Origin: Rhodocyclaceae bacterium
GTDB taxonomy: Bacteria; Pseudomonadota; Gammaproteobacteria; Burkholderiales; Rhodocyclaceae
NCBI GenBank assembly: GCA_030681195.1
Contig: JAUXXJ010000054.1
Location: 1-32,275, forward strand
Reading direction: 5' to 3'
Length of the DNA: 32,275 nt
Below the pieces are notes generated by a model. It worked only from the letters and a program-made list of their open reading frames with translations, was not told where the DNA came from and ran no database searches. The position numbers and the translations under genes are program-made. This document shows positions 1 through 8,600 of this stretch, piece after piece. The stretch's first letter is position 1; the number at the start of each line of letters is the position of its first letter.

Positions 1-102
1 AAATGGGCAAAACGAGCACCGGAACAGCGGTGCACGGGAGAAAACCGCCCAGAAACAGAGTTTCGAAGCGGTTTTAGTCAGAAATTTAATGAGCGTGCAG
101 AA

Positions 103-408
103 TCAGATCGCCTTCGAGGCGGTTGTTCCGCGTTTCCTTAGCGAGCGTGGACTGTTGGATGCGACCAGATAGCCAATCGTTAGACCAAAAATGGCGATGT
201 ATTCAAGCGGTACCCACAGGGCGCCCAGGCTGCCGTGAACTGCATAAGTGCCGATCGAGGACAGAAGAACAATGACGTAACCGACAAGCAATAACATGAA
301 CAACCCCGGGATTGAATTCAGGCAACGCGGGCAGAGGCGCGCAAACAGGCGCCATGATAGCGGCAAATGCCGCCGCACGGCACAAATCAGGCGCCCAGAA
401 ATGGGCAA
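103..408 (-). CDS. Possible small two-helix membrane protein
   Basis: This 101-residue frame begins with TTG; an internal ATG at 297 would give 64 residues. I do not recognise the protein. Two hydrophobic stretches are visible, roughly residues 36-57 (LFMLLLVGYVIVLL) and 65-83 (LWVPLEYIAIFGLTIGYLV), followed by a basic tail (RSLRKRG), as expected for a small inner-membrane protein. A CPRC motif precedes the first helix if the long start is used. Neither start has a clear Shine-Dalgarno sequence. It lies downstream of flhC, beyond a hairpin that may end the flhDC transcript, so it may not belong to that operon. It could also be a chance ORF. Confidence 0.35.
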   Translation of the reverse strand: MPISGRLICAVRRHLPLSWRLFARLCPRCLNSIPGLFMLLLVGYVIVLLSSIGTYAVHGSLGALWVPLEYIAIFGLTIGYLVASNSPRSLRKRGTTASKAI

Positions 409-443
409 AGGGCATGAACCCTGTTACCGGGATCTCATGCCCT
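409..443 (-). terminator. Hairpin downstream of flhC, possible terminator
   Basis: Nine-base arms AGGGCATGA (409-417) and TCATGCCCT (435-443) pair perfectly around a 17-base loop. The loop has a further CCC/GGG pairing. Read on the minus strand, the stem is followed only by TTT, so an intrinsic terminator is plausible but weak. It lies 33 bases after the flhC stop. Confidence 0.4.
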
Positions 444-475
444 CTTCAAGCAGGGAGAGTAAAACTCAGGCGATC

Positions 476-1027
476 TTAGGCAACCGCAGCTTCCAGCGCG
501 CTGGCCTCGGCAGCCCGGCGTGTCTTGCCTGCGCGGGCTGGCATGTGGCACAGTCCGCAGACATAATCCTTTTTAGGATCATGGGCATGCGCCACGAAAT
601 CACCACCACAGCACTTGCAACGCGTCATCTGCAGCATGCCGGCATCGAAGAAACGTACCATGGTCCAGGCACGCGTCAGTGACAGGACGCTTTCCATGCC
701 GGTGCGATTGATCTGCTCGGTATAGAGGCGATAGGCCTTGATGATGCGCTCCAGAGCGTTCAGACCGGTATGGCGTTCGAGGAAGTTGTAATAGGCCATG
801 AACAGCGAGGCATGCACGTTCGGCTGCCAGGTCATGAACCAGTCGGTCGAGAACGGCAGCATGCCCTTGGGGGGCGACACGCCGCGCACTTCCTTGTAGA
901 GCTTGAGCAGGCGCTCGCGGGAAAGATTGGTTTCGGCTTCGAGCAACTGCAGGCGGGCGCCCAGCTCGATCAGTTCGATGGCGAGATGAATATCTTTCGC
1001 CTCCGTGATAACGGATTTATTACGCAT
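476..1027 (-). CDS. flhC: Flagellar transcriptional activator FlhC
   Basis: FlhC is one half of the FlhD4C2 complex, the cytoplasmic class I activator that switches on flagellar class II promoters with sigma-70 polymerase. The 183-residue product has the family length and the recognisable stretches [38 protein letters not shown] and [12 protein letters not shown]. Four cysteines arranged as CKCC and CGLC near residues 137-160 match the zinc site known for FlhC. The start is supported by a GGAGGA Shine-Dalgarno five bases before the ATG. flhC follows flhD by 39 bp and is surely cotranscribed with it. The C-terminus is an alanine-rich tail ([12 protein letters not shown]). Confidence 0.97.
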   Translation of the reverse strand: MRNKSVITEAKDIHLAIELIELGARLQLLEAETNLSRERLLKLYKEVRGVSPPKGMLPFSTDWFMTWQPNVHASLFMAYYNFLERHTGLNALERIIKAYRLYTEQINRTGMESVLSLTRAWTMVRFFDAGMLQMTRCKCCGGDFVAHAHDPKKDYVCGLCHMPARAGKTRRAAEASALEAAVA

Positions 1028-1066
1028 TAAGTCCTCCGGTGTCGACGAGTTAACTGAACTGTGCGA

Positions 1067-1384
1067 TCAGGCGAAGGTCTCGACCGGCTTGCCGGCAGCG
1101 AGAATCGCAGCATGAATGTGACCCACGCCGCGCTCGCGCTCGTGATTGGCCAGCAGATCGATCAGCAGGGCGTCCTCGAAGCGGAAGCTGCACAACAGCA
1201 TGTCGGTGCTGGCCATTTTCAGGACCTGCCCCGGGGTCAGGGTTTCCAGGATTTCGGCAATCTCCTCACTGATCCCCAGACGGAATATGGCGGCCGAGCG
1301 ATCGGCGCGGACCATGTTCTGTGCCAGCATCAGATAGGCGAGATTGACCTCCTTAATATCATTGTAGGTGTCGGTCGATTTCAT
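1067..1384 (-). CDS. flhD: Flagellar transcriptional regulator FlhD
   Basis: FlhD is the partner subunit of the FlhDC master regulator of flagellar gene expression. The 105-residue product carries the family signature (DIKEVNLAYLMLAQNMVRAD, then FRLGISEEIAEIL) and ends a little after the IHAAILAAGKPVE region. The open frame extends further upstream, but an AAGGAGAG Shine-Dalgarno lies immediately before two consecutive ATG codons (1387 and 1384). I chose the second because its spacing of about six bases is better. The first would add one methionine. FlhC lies 39 bp downstream. The 200-bp region upstream of flhD carries repeated TTGTAA motifs, described separately. Confidence 0.95.
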   Translation of the reverse strand: MKSTDTYNDIKEVNLAYLMLAQNMVRADRSAAIFRLGISEEIAEILETLTPGQVLKMASTDMLLCSFRFEDALLIDLLANHERERGVGHIHAAILAAGKPVETFA

Positions 1385-1498
1385 CATTCTCTCCTTGCAT
1401 TGCCGCCAATCCCGGGCGCGGAACATGGTTCGCGCATGCCCGTTTGGCAGTGATGGCATTTTCAAGAAAATTCGACAAGAAGAAAATCAACGGAAAGA

Positions 1499-1551
1499 CC
1501 ATCCTTTTGTAAGAACAGGATGGTGATGTCTTGTAAGAAAAAACCTTACAA
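1499..1551 (-). promoter_or_regulatory. Repeat and hairpin cluster upstream of flhD
   Basis: The gap between flhD and the GGDEF gene holds the direct repeats TTGTAAGAA (1507-1515 and 1531-1539, 24 bp apart), an inverted TTACAA (1546-1551), and a hairpin CCATCCT/AGGATGG (1499-1505/1517-1523). This AT-rich block is 115-165 bp upstream of the flhD start. Such spacing would suit regulator sites controlling a master flagellar operon. No factor is assigned. Confidence 0.35.
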
Positions 1552-1589
1552 ATACCGGCTTATCCCATGTTTTTAAGCAATATTTTCTG

Positions 1590-3575
1590 TTAGAGAGATT
1601 TTTCAGGGGTATCCTGGACACTTGCAATGCAGTTCCTACCTCGTTGTTTTGCAAGGTAAACGCCCTCATCGGCACGCTTGATGAGAGCGTCGATATCAAG
1701 CGTACCCGTATCCCGTGTGGCATAGCCAACACTGACGCTACCGGTCAGCTTCAAGGTCCCGGCTGTCAGGCGCATGTTCGCCACAGCCCGATGGACGCGC
1801 TCGCCACAGATTTTGGCGGCGGCAATATCGGTTTCCGGGCAGATCACCAGAAACTCGTCGCCACCGGTACGGCAAACCACATCCTGCGCCCGCAGCCCGC
1901 TCTTGATGGCCTGAGCGGTCTCCTTGAGTACCAGATCGCCGATGTCATGACCGTGCGTGTCATTGATGGTCTTGAAGTGGTCGATATCGACCACCATGCA
2001 GGACAGGGGACGCTTGCTACGATTCGAGGCCAACCACTCCTGCTGGAAGCGCTCAATGGCATAGCGCCGGTTGGGGAAACCTGTCAGCACATCGGTTAGC
2101 GCCGCCTCTTGCAGGCGCCGGTTGGTCACCGCCAGTTCGGCGGCGAAGCGGCGGATTTCCTCGCGATCACGCTCGATCTCGTTCTGCAGCGTCACCACGC
2201 GCTGGCCGGCACGCAAGCGCGCACCCAGAACGCGTGACTTGAGCGGCTTGCTCATGAAGTCGTCCACGCCGGCATCAAAGGCCTCGATCAGCTTGTCCTC
2301 AGCCTCCAGCGCGGTCAGGATCAGAATGTAGATGCTGCGGCCAATTTTGGTCTGACGCAAGGCACGCGTCAGTTCAACGCCATCCATCTCGGGCATCATC
2401 CAGTCGGTCACCACGATCTGCGGCCGCACCTCCAGCGCTTTTTCGAAGCCTTGCTGGCCGTTGGTGGCCTCATGCACCTCATAACCGGAGTGCGTCAACA
2501 ACGCCTTGAGAAGCGTGCGCATGCTGTTGTCGTCATCGACCACCAACACGCGCATTGCCCCCTCGCTATCGTGCGTGGCACTTGGCATGCCAGCCTGCGA
2601 AAGCTCGGGCGCCGCCGGGGGCTTGGATAACTCGTCAAAAGGCGGCACGACATTGGAGTCGACATTCAACTGCTGCGCCCAGTCCTGCCAGCCGCTCACC
2701 ACGCGGTCGCACAGCGCCGTCAACGTTTCGCTTTCGAGCGACAACTTGCCACCCAGCAGGAATAGCTTGGACATCATGGCACGTCGCTCGGATTCGGCCG
2801 CCAGGCAGATATCGGCAATCAGGCGCGCCAGCGTCAGCGTCCAGGTCAGCATGTATTGCCGTGATTCGGGCGGGAAGTTGGCTTGTTCCGGTGTTTCGTG
2901 CAGATAAACCGGATCGACGAACATGCGCGGTAGGCCCCAGTCATGCAACATGGCCGCCGACAGTTCGGCATGCGTCATGACGAAGGTCGCCTGCTCAAGT
3001 ACCGTCAATGACGCGGCGCGGTCCACCGCCAACTGCCCCAGCAGACGCGCATAGTCCTCGGGATAAACAGTCGCCAGCGCCAATTCGCCGATGCGACTGA
3101 GCAAACCGACACTGAAGGCCTCATCGGGCGGTGCCGCACGAATCTGCCCAGCCAGCGTCTGCGTCGCCACGGCACAGGCGAGTGAATGGGACCAGAAACG
3201 ACGGTAATCGAAATTGGCGCACTGCCCCGCGCGGTAGCCGGACAGCAGCGAAAAACTCAGCGCCAGATAACGCACAGTAGGCACACCGAGCAACAGCAAA
3301 GCGTCCTGCACGGCGGCCACCGGGCGATGTGCGCCCGCCTGCGTTGAATTGGCTGCCTTGATCAAGCGCCCCACCAGAGCGGGATCGGTCTGAACCACAT
3401 GCGCCAACTCGCTGATCGACACATCCTCCTTGCGCGTCAGACGCATCACGGCCAGCGCCGCGCCTTTCGGCGAAGGCAAATCTCCCAGCGATTTCAATTC
3501 CTGGAGTTTTTCGTATTTAGGCGGCAGCGAATCGTGAGCGGCGGGCATAGAGGCGACCTGCAGACAGGCGGTCAT
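1590..3575 (-). CDS. HDOD-REC-GGDEF signalling protein (probable diguanylate cyclase)
   Basis: This 661-residue protein joins three modules. Residues of about 20-225 form an HDOD domain (PSPKGAALAVMRL, then DPALVGRLIKAANS). Residues 341-460 form a receiver domain with VLVVDDDN, phosphoacceptor Asp391 in TDWMMPEMDG, and the conserved Lys in MSKPL. Residues of about 490-655 form a GGDEF domain. GGDEF is intact at 571-575 and an RxxD inhibitory-site motif (RAQD, 562-565) sits five residues before it. Diguanylate cyclase activity with product inhibition and phosphorylation control is therefore likely. The product, cyclic di-GMP, governs motility versus attachment, which fits its place just upstream of flhDC on the same strand. 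No histidine kinase lies nearby. The start is the first ATG. A second ATG nine codons in is possible, and neither has a strong ribosome site. Confidence 0.95.
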   Translation of the reverse strand: MTACLQVASMPAAHDSLPPKYEKLQELKSLGDLPSPKGAALAVMRLTRKEDVSISELAHVVQTDPALVGRLIKAANSTQAGAHRPVAAVQDALLLLGVPTVRYLALSFSLLSGYRAGQCANFDYRRFWSHSLACAVATQTLAGQIRAAPPDEAFSVGLLSRIGELALATVYPEDYARLLGQLAVDRAASLTVLEQATFVMTHAELSAAMLHDWGLPRMFVDPVYLHETPEQANFPPESRQYMLTWTLTLARLIADICLAAESERRAMMSKLFLLGGKLSLESETLTALCDRVVSGWQDWAQQLNVDSNVVPPFDELSKPPAAPELSQAGMPSATHDSEGAMRVLVVDDDNSMRTLLKALLTHSGYEVHEATNGQQGFEKALEVRPQIVVTDWMMPEMDGVELTRALRQTKIGRSIYILILTALEAEDKLIEAFDAGVDDFMSKPLKSRVLGARLRAGQRVVTLQNEIERDREEIRRFAAELAVTNRRLQEAALTDVLTGFPNRRYAIERFQQEWLASNRSKRPLSCMVVDIDHFKTINDTHGHDIGDLVLKETAQAIKSGLRAQDVVCRTGGDEFLVICPETDIAAAKICGERVHRAVANMRLTAGTLKLTGSVSVGYATRDTGTLDIDALIKRADEGVYLAKQRGRNCIASVQDTPEKSL

Positions 3576-3643
3576 TCTAAGCCCAAGTCAAGTCATGGAA
3601 GAGCTTTGTACTGGTGCAATCGCCAGGGCTAGAATCGACAGCA

Positions 3644-4189
3644 ATGGAACCGTCGATCAACTTCTGCTGTACCTGCGCTGCGCCGGTGAGCCTCAAGGTG
3701 CCCCCGGGCGACAGCCTGCCGCGCCACGTCTGCGAAACCTGCGGTGCCATTCACTATCGCAACCCGCGACTGGTCGTTGGTACGCTGCCGGTTTGGGAGG
3801 ACAAGATCCTGCTGTGCCGCCGCGCCATCGAACCACGCCTCGGCTACTGGACGCTGCCGGCGGGTTTCATGGAAAACGGCGAAAGCGTCGCCGCTGCAGC
3901 GGCGCGTGAAACCCGTGAGGAGGCCTGCGCCCGGATTGAGTTGGGCGAAATGTTCTCGATGATCTCGGTACCGCACATCAGCCAAGTCCATGTGATCTAT
4001 CGCGCCCGACTGCTCGACCTCGACTTCGCACCCGGCGAAGAAACGCTGGAGCTTGCCTTGTTCGAGGAAGCCGCCATCCCGTGGCAGGAGATATCTTTTC
4101 GCACTGTTGCCTTGACCCTGCGCCACTTCTTTGCCGACCGCGCCCACGGCACCTTCAGCCTGCACGCCGAAGCACTGACGCCCGACTGA
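3644..4189 (+). CDS. Nudix hydrolase with N-terminal zinc ribbon
   Basis: Nudix enzymes hydrolyse nucleoside diphosphates linked to another moiety. The short N-terminal zinc ribbon (CCTC then CETC, residues 7-33) followed by HYRNPRLVVG is typical of the NUDIX subgroup resembling NudC. The Nudix box begins at Gly74 (GFMENGESV) and continues through RETREEA. The helix and its metal-binding glutamates are intact, but the usual Gly two residues after the EE pair is Cys (EEACA). The frame is open from a GTG at 3614. I chose the ATG at 3644 because it places the zinc ribbon near the N-terminus as in relatives. The gene ends one base before the convergent TonB-like gene. The substrate is unknown. 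Confidence 0.9.
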   Translation: MEPSINFCCTCAAPVSLKVPPGDSLPRHVCETCGAIHYRNPRLVVGTLPVWEDKILLCRRAIEPRLGYWTLPAGFMENGESVAAAAARETREEACARIELGEMFSMISVPHISQVHVIYRARLLDLDFAPGEETLELALFEEAAIPWQEISFRTVALTLRHFFADRAHGTFSLHAEALTPD

Positions 4190-4190
4190 A

Positions 4191-4922
4191 CTATTCTTCC
4201 ACCTCGAACACCACCGGCAACAGCACGGCGAATTGCCGATTGCGCAAGGCATCGGGCAGCTTGGTTCGCTCTGCAGCCAGACGCAGCATCTCAAGTGCCG
4301 CCGTATCCAGTTGAGCATGACCGCTCGACCGCGTCAGTTCGGTCTGGGCAGCGACACCGCTGGCGGTAATACTGACCCGCACTTCCACCGTTCCGGCCAG
4401 ACCCGCGCGTCGTGCCGCTTCAGGATAGCGTCGGTAACGGCGTGCTTCGCTGGCCAGCGCCAGGCGATATTGGCGCAGGCCAGCGGCATCGGGAGCGCCT
4501 GGCTCGACAGGCGGAGGTGGTAGGGCCACAGAAGGCGACGCGACCACGGCCGCCACTGGCTCCCCCCCGGCGACCACAGATGGTGATGTTGGTTGGGGTG
4601 CATCCACCACCGCCGACTTCGTTTGCGTTGTGAGCGTCGATGACGCAGCGGATTTTGTTGATTTCGTCGGTACTGGAAAAGTCGACGTGACCGAAGGGAA
4701 TCCCTTTTCGGGGACTGGCAGGACGGCAGGACTGGGCACCGGCGCACTACGCAACTGGGCCAACAGGCGCTGCGCCGGCGGTACGCCGGTTTCCCCTGCT
4801 GGCGACAATGGTGCCAAGGCCAGCAAGACCAGCGCATGCACGCCCAATGACCAAGCCAACGCACGCCATGGAATTCCACCGATTTCCCGTATGTCCTTCC
4901 CGTACTGGTGTGAACTTTCCAT
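4191..4922 (-). CDS. TonB-family energy transducer protein
   Basis: This 243-residue protein has the TonB layout. A short cytoplasmic N-terminus leads to one membrane helix (about residues 20-39, AWSLGVHALVLLALAPL), then a long Pro/Ser/Thr/Val-rich periplasmic linker, then a TonB C-terminal domain. The domain shows YRRYPEAARRAGLAGTVEV and, further on, SSGHAQLDTAALEMLR. TonB proteins pass proton-motive energy from ExbB/ExbD to outer-membrane receptors. No exbB, exbD or receptor gene lies in the window, so the partner system is unknown. The frame is open 31 codons further upstream, but the ATG at 4922 puts the membrane helix in the usual place and leaves an intergenic space before the divergent HNH gene. 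Confidence 0.87.
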   Translation of the reverse strand: MESSHQYGKDIREIGGIPWRALAWSLGVHALVLLALAPLSPAGETGVPPAQRLLAQLRSAPVPSPAVLPVPEKGFPSVTSTFPVPTKSTKSAASSTLTTQTKSAVVDAPQPTSPSVVAGGEPVAAVVASPSVALPPPPVEPGAPDAAGLRQYRLALASEARRYRRYPEAARRAGLAGTVEVRVSITASGVAAQTELTRSSGHAQLDTAALEMLRLAAERTKLPDALRNRQFAVLLPVVFEVEE

Positions 4923-4999
4923 TGTCACAATGCTCTGATAGGCTGTAGCGCTTGGTGCGTTGTAAGCACGCATTGTAAGCAGGACATGGTTTGGAGACG

Positions 5000-5572
5000 A
5001 TGAGTAGCTATCCACTGATCCTCACGCTCGACCCGCATGGCGTCCCCCACCGCTGGGTGACATGGCAGCATGCGTGCTTTTACTATGCCAAGGATCAGGT
5101 CGCCTGGGCCATCGGCGAGCACAGCTTCACCATTCACGGTGGCCTCAACCGCATCACCGGGCTGCGTTCCGAAATCCACGCCAACAGCATCATCGCCATC
5201 AAGGGCAAGGCACTGGCCGGCAACCAGTACCACCGCATCCCGCCGCTCGACAACCGCGAACTGTTCCATCGCGACCGTCATATCTGTGGTTATTGCGGCG
5301 ACAATCTCCCCGGCGCCCGCCTCACCCGTGATCACATCCTGCCGGTCTCGCAGGGCGGCAAGGACGTCTGGATGAACGTCGTCACTGCCTGCCGTCCCTG
5401 CAATCAGCGCAAAAGCGGGCGCACCCCGGAACAGGCGCACATGCAGCTGCTGTATGCGCCCTACGTACCCAACAAGGCCGAGTACCTGATTCTCTCGAAC
5501 CGGCAAATCCTTGCCGACCAGATGGACTTTCTGGCGCGGCATGTGCCGAGCCAGAGCCGCATTCGACTCTGA
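5000..5572 (+). CDS. HNH endonuclease family protein
   Basis: The 190-residue product has a central HNH fold: CGYC (about residues 95-98), then TRDHILPVSQGG with the catalytic-type DH, then WMNVVTACRPCNQRKSGRTP. The two CxxC pairs should hold a structural zinc and the DH...N...CxxCN pattern is the metal-dependent nuclease centre. Relatives are often annotated as McrA-like, but no methyltransferase or specificity gene is next to it, so a restriction role cannot be claimed. A GGAG sequence precedes the ATG at 5000; a TTG three codons earlier is an alternative. It is divergent from the TonB-like gene and lies 46 bp before the helicase fusion, so a shared DNA-repair role is possible. Confidence 0.88.
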   Translation: MSSYPLILTLDPHGVPHRWVTWQHACFYYAKDQVAWAIGEHSFTIHGGLNRITGLRSEIHANSIIAIKGKALAGNQYHRIPPLDNRELFHRDRHICGYCGDNLPGARLTRDHILPVSQGGKDVWMNVVTACRPCNQRKSGRTPEQAHMQLLYAPYVPNKAEYLILSNRQILADQMDFLARHVPSQSRIRL

Positions 5573-5618
5573 GTAAGCCCTGACAGTCGTCCCCGGCGGC
5601 GCGCTATCATCCGCCGTC

Positions 5619-8600
5619 ATGACAAACGGCAATCCCGCAGCCCCCACCGGAAAACCTTTTCAGCCGCGCTGCATTGCCATCGATCTGGAAGTCAACAAGA
5701 AGGATGGCCGCCTGCGCCAGATCGGTGCAATGCGCGCCGACAGTGGCGAAACACTGCTCTGGAGCGGCAAGGAACCAAGCGCCGGACTGGATCGGCTCGA
5801 CGCCCTGGTCGCCGGCGCCGCCTTCGTCCTTGGCCATAACATCCTGCGTTTCGATCTGCCGCAATTGGCGGCCCTGCGGCCGGGGCTACGGCTGCTGACG
5901 CTGCCAGCGGTGGATACCCTGTGGCTCAACCCGCTGGCCTTTCCGCGCAATCCTTACCATCACCTCGTCAAACACTATCAGGACGGCCCGCTGGCCGGCG
6001 GACATCATCCCAACAATCCGCTGAAGGATGCCGAACTCGCCCTGGAAGTCTTTCGCAGCCAGCACGAGGCACTGTCGGCGCAGCAGCAAAGTACTCCCGA
6101 ACTGCTGGCTGCCTGGCACTGGCTGACGACTCAGGACAATTCGGTCTCCGGCATCAACCGTTTCTTCATGACCCTGCGCGGATGCCCGCGTCCCGACGCC
6201 AGCCCAGCCCGTGCCGCCATCGCCGCCCGCCTCGCCGGGCAGGCCTGCCGCAGCCAATGCGAGCAAATCATCGCCGAGGCCCACACCAACGGCTGGCCGC
6301 TGGCCTATGCCCTGGCCTGGCTGTCGGTGGCGGGCAGCAACTCGGTGATGCCGCCCTGGGTGCGCCACCAATTCCCGCAAGCCGGGGAAATCGTCCGCCG
6401 CCTGCGCGACACCGCCTGCACCGACCCCGCCTGCGACTGGTGCCGCGAGCATCACGATGCGGCGAAGGAACTCAAGCGCTGGTTCAACTTCGACGACTTC
6501 CGTCCCGAGCCGGCGGATGCCGACGGTCGGCCCTTGCAGCGTGTCATCGTCGAATCTGCCATGGCCGGCCGCCATGTGCTTGGCATCCTGCCCACCGGCA
6601 CCGGCAAATCGCTGTGCTACCAGATTCCGGCCCTGTCGCGCTTTGACAAGACCGGCGCACTCACCGTCGTCATCTCGCCGTTGGTGGCATTAATGTCTGA
6701 CCAGGTAGCGGGGCTGGCTGCCAGGAACATCCATTCCTGCGCCGCCATCAACGGCCTGCTGTCAATGCCGGAGCGCGCCGACGTGCTTGATCGGGTGCGC
6801 CTGGGCGGGATCGGCATCCTCATCATCGCCCCCGAGCAGTTGCGCAACCGCACCGTGCGCCGCGTGCTGGAGCAGCGCGAGATCGGCGCCTGGGTGCTGG
6901 ACGAAGCGCATTGCCTGTCGAAATGGGGACAAGACTTTCGCCCCGATTACCGTTATGTCAGCCGCTTCATCAAGGAGAAAGCGGGCGCTGACCCGGTGCC
7001 GCCAGTGCTGTGCCTCACCGCCACCGCCAAGCCTGATGTGATCGCCGACATCGTCGATCATTTCCGACAAAAGGTCGGCATCGAACTGCTCTGTCTGGAT
7101 GGTGGCGCCAAGCGCGACAATCTGGATTTCGCCGTGGTGCCGACCTCGCCCATGGCCAAGCTCGATCATGTCTTTCAGCTCATCGCGGCCGAGTTGCCGC
7201 CCGCTGTTGCCGGCGGTGCCATTGTCTATTGCGCCACCCGCAAGCAGACCGAAGAAGTCGCGGCCTTCCTGTGCGACAAAAGCCTGGCCGCCGCGTTTTT
7301 CCACGCCGGACTGACGCCGGAAAAGAAGAAGCACACGCAGGAAAGTTTCATCCGTGGCGATCTGCGCGTGATCGCCGCCACCAACGCCTTCGGCATGGGC
7401 ATCGACAAACCTGACGTGCGCCTGGTGATCCATGCCGACATCCCCGGCTCGCTGGAAAACTACTTGCAGGAAGCCGGTCGCGCCGGGCGTGACCGGCTCT
7501 CGGCGCGTTGCGTGCTGCTCTACACGCCGGAGGATGTGGAGCGCCAGTTCGGCATGTCGGCCCGCTCGCGGCTGACACGCAAGGAAATCCAGACCATCCT
7601 GCGCGCGCTGCGTACGCTTGACCGCAAGAAAAGCGGCGACGACATCGTCGCCACCGCCGGTGAAATCCTGGCCGAGGATGAAGACGCCGGTTTCACCCGC
7701 GATGCCGCCACCGACGACACCCGTGTGCGCACTGCCATTTCCTGGCTGGAAGAAGCCGCCTTGCTCTCCCGCGAGGAAAACCGGGTGCAGATTTTTCCGT
7801 CATCCTTGCGCGTGGGCTCGGTCAAGGAAGCACGGGAGAAGCTCGCCGGCAAATCCACGCCGGAGGATTACAAGAAGCAGTTGCTGGCTCTGGTGGACGC
7901 CTTGATCGCCGCCGATGCCGATGAGGGCATTTCCACTGACGAATTGATGGGCGTCGCCGGTCTCTCCTCGGCCGCACTGCGCAAGGCCTTCGCCGATCTG
8001 GAAAACCTGGGCCTGGCGAGCAACGACGCTGCCCTGACCGCCTACGTCCACGCCGGCGTCAAGAACAGCTCCCGCGACCGGCTCGAGACGGCGGCGCAAC
8101 TGGAATCCGCCCTGATCGCCGAACTGCGCGAACTCGCGCCCGACTTCGGCAAAGGCGACAGCGCGCCGCTGCACTTGCGCCTGGCTGCGCAGCGACTGAA
8201 GAACGCCGGACACGCCAAGGCCCTGCCGGAAACCTTGCGCCGCCTGCTGCAAGGCCTTGCCGCCGACGGCCGCGACGACAACAAGGGCGGCGGTAGCCTG
8301 GCGCTGCGTCGACTGGATGGCGAAAGCCTGCAAGTCACGTTGCAACGGGAATGGGCCGCGCTGGAAAAGACCGCCCGCCTGCGCCGCGTCGCCGCGCAGC
8401 GCCTGCTTGATCACCTACTGGCCAGCCTGCCCGCCGGCAGCAAGGGCGCCGACCTGCTGGCCGAGACCACCATGGGCAAGCTGGGTGATGCCATCGCCAT
8501 GGATATGGAACTCAAGGCCGAGATCAAGGAACCGCAGAAGCTGATCGACCTTGCCCTGCTCTGGCTGCACCAACAGGAAATCCTCCGCCTCAACAAGGGC

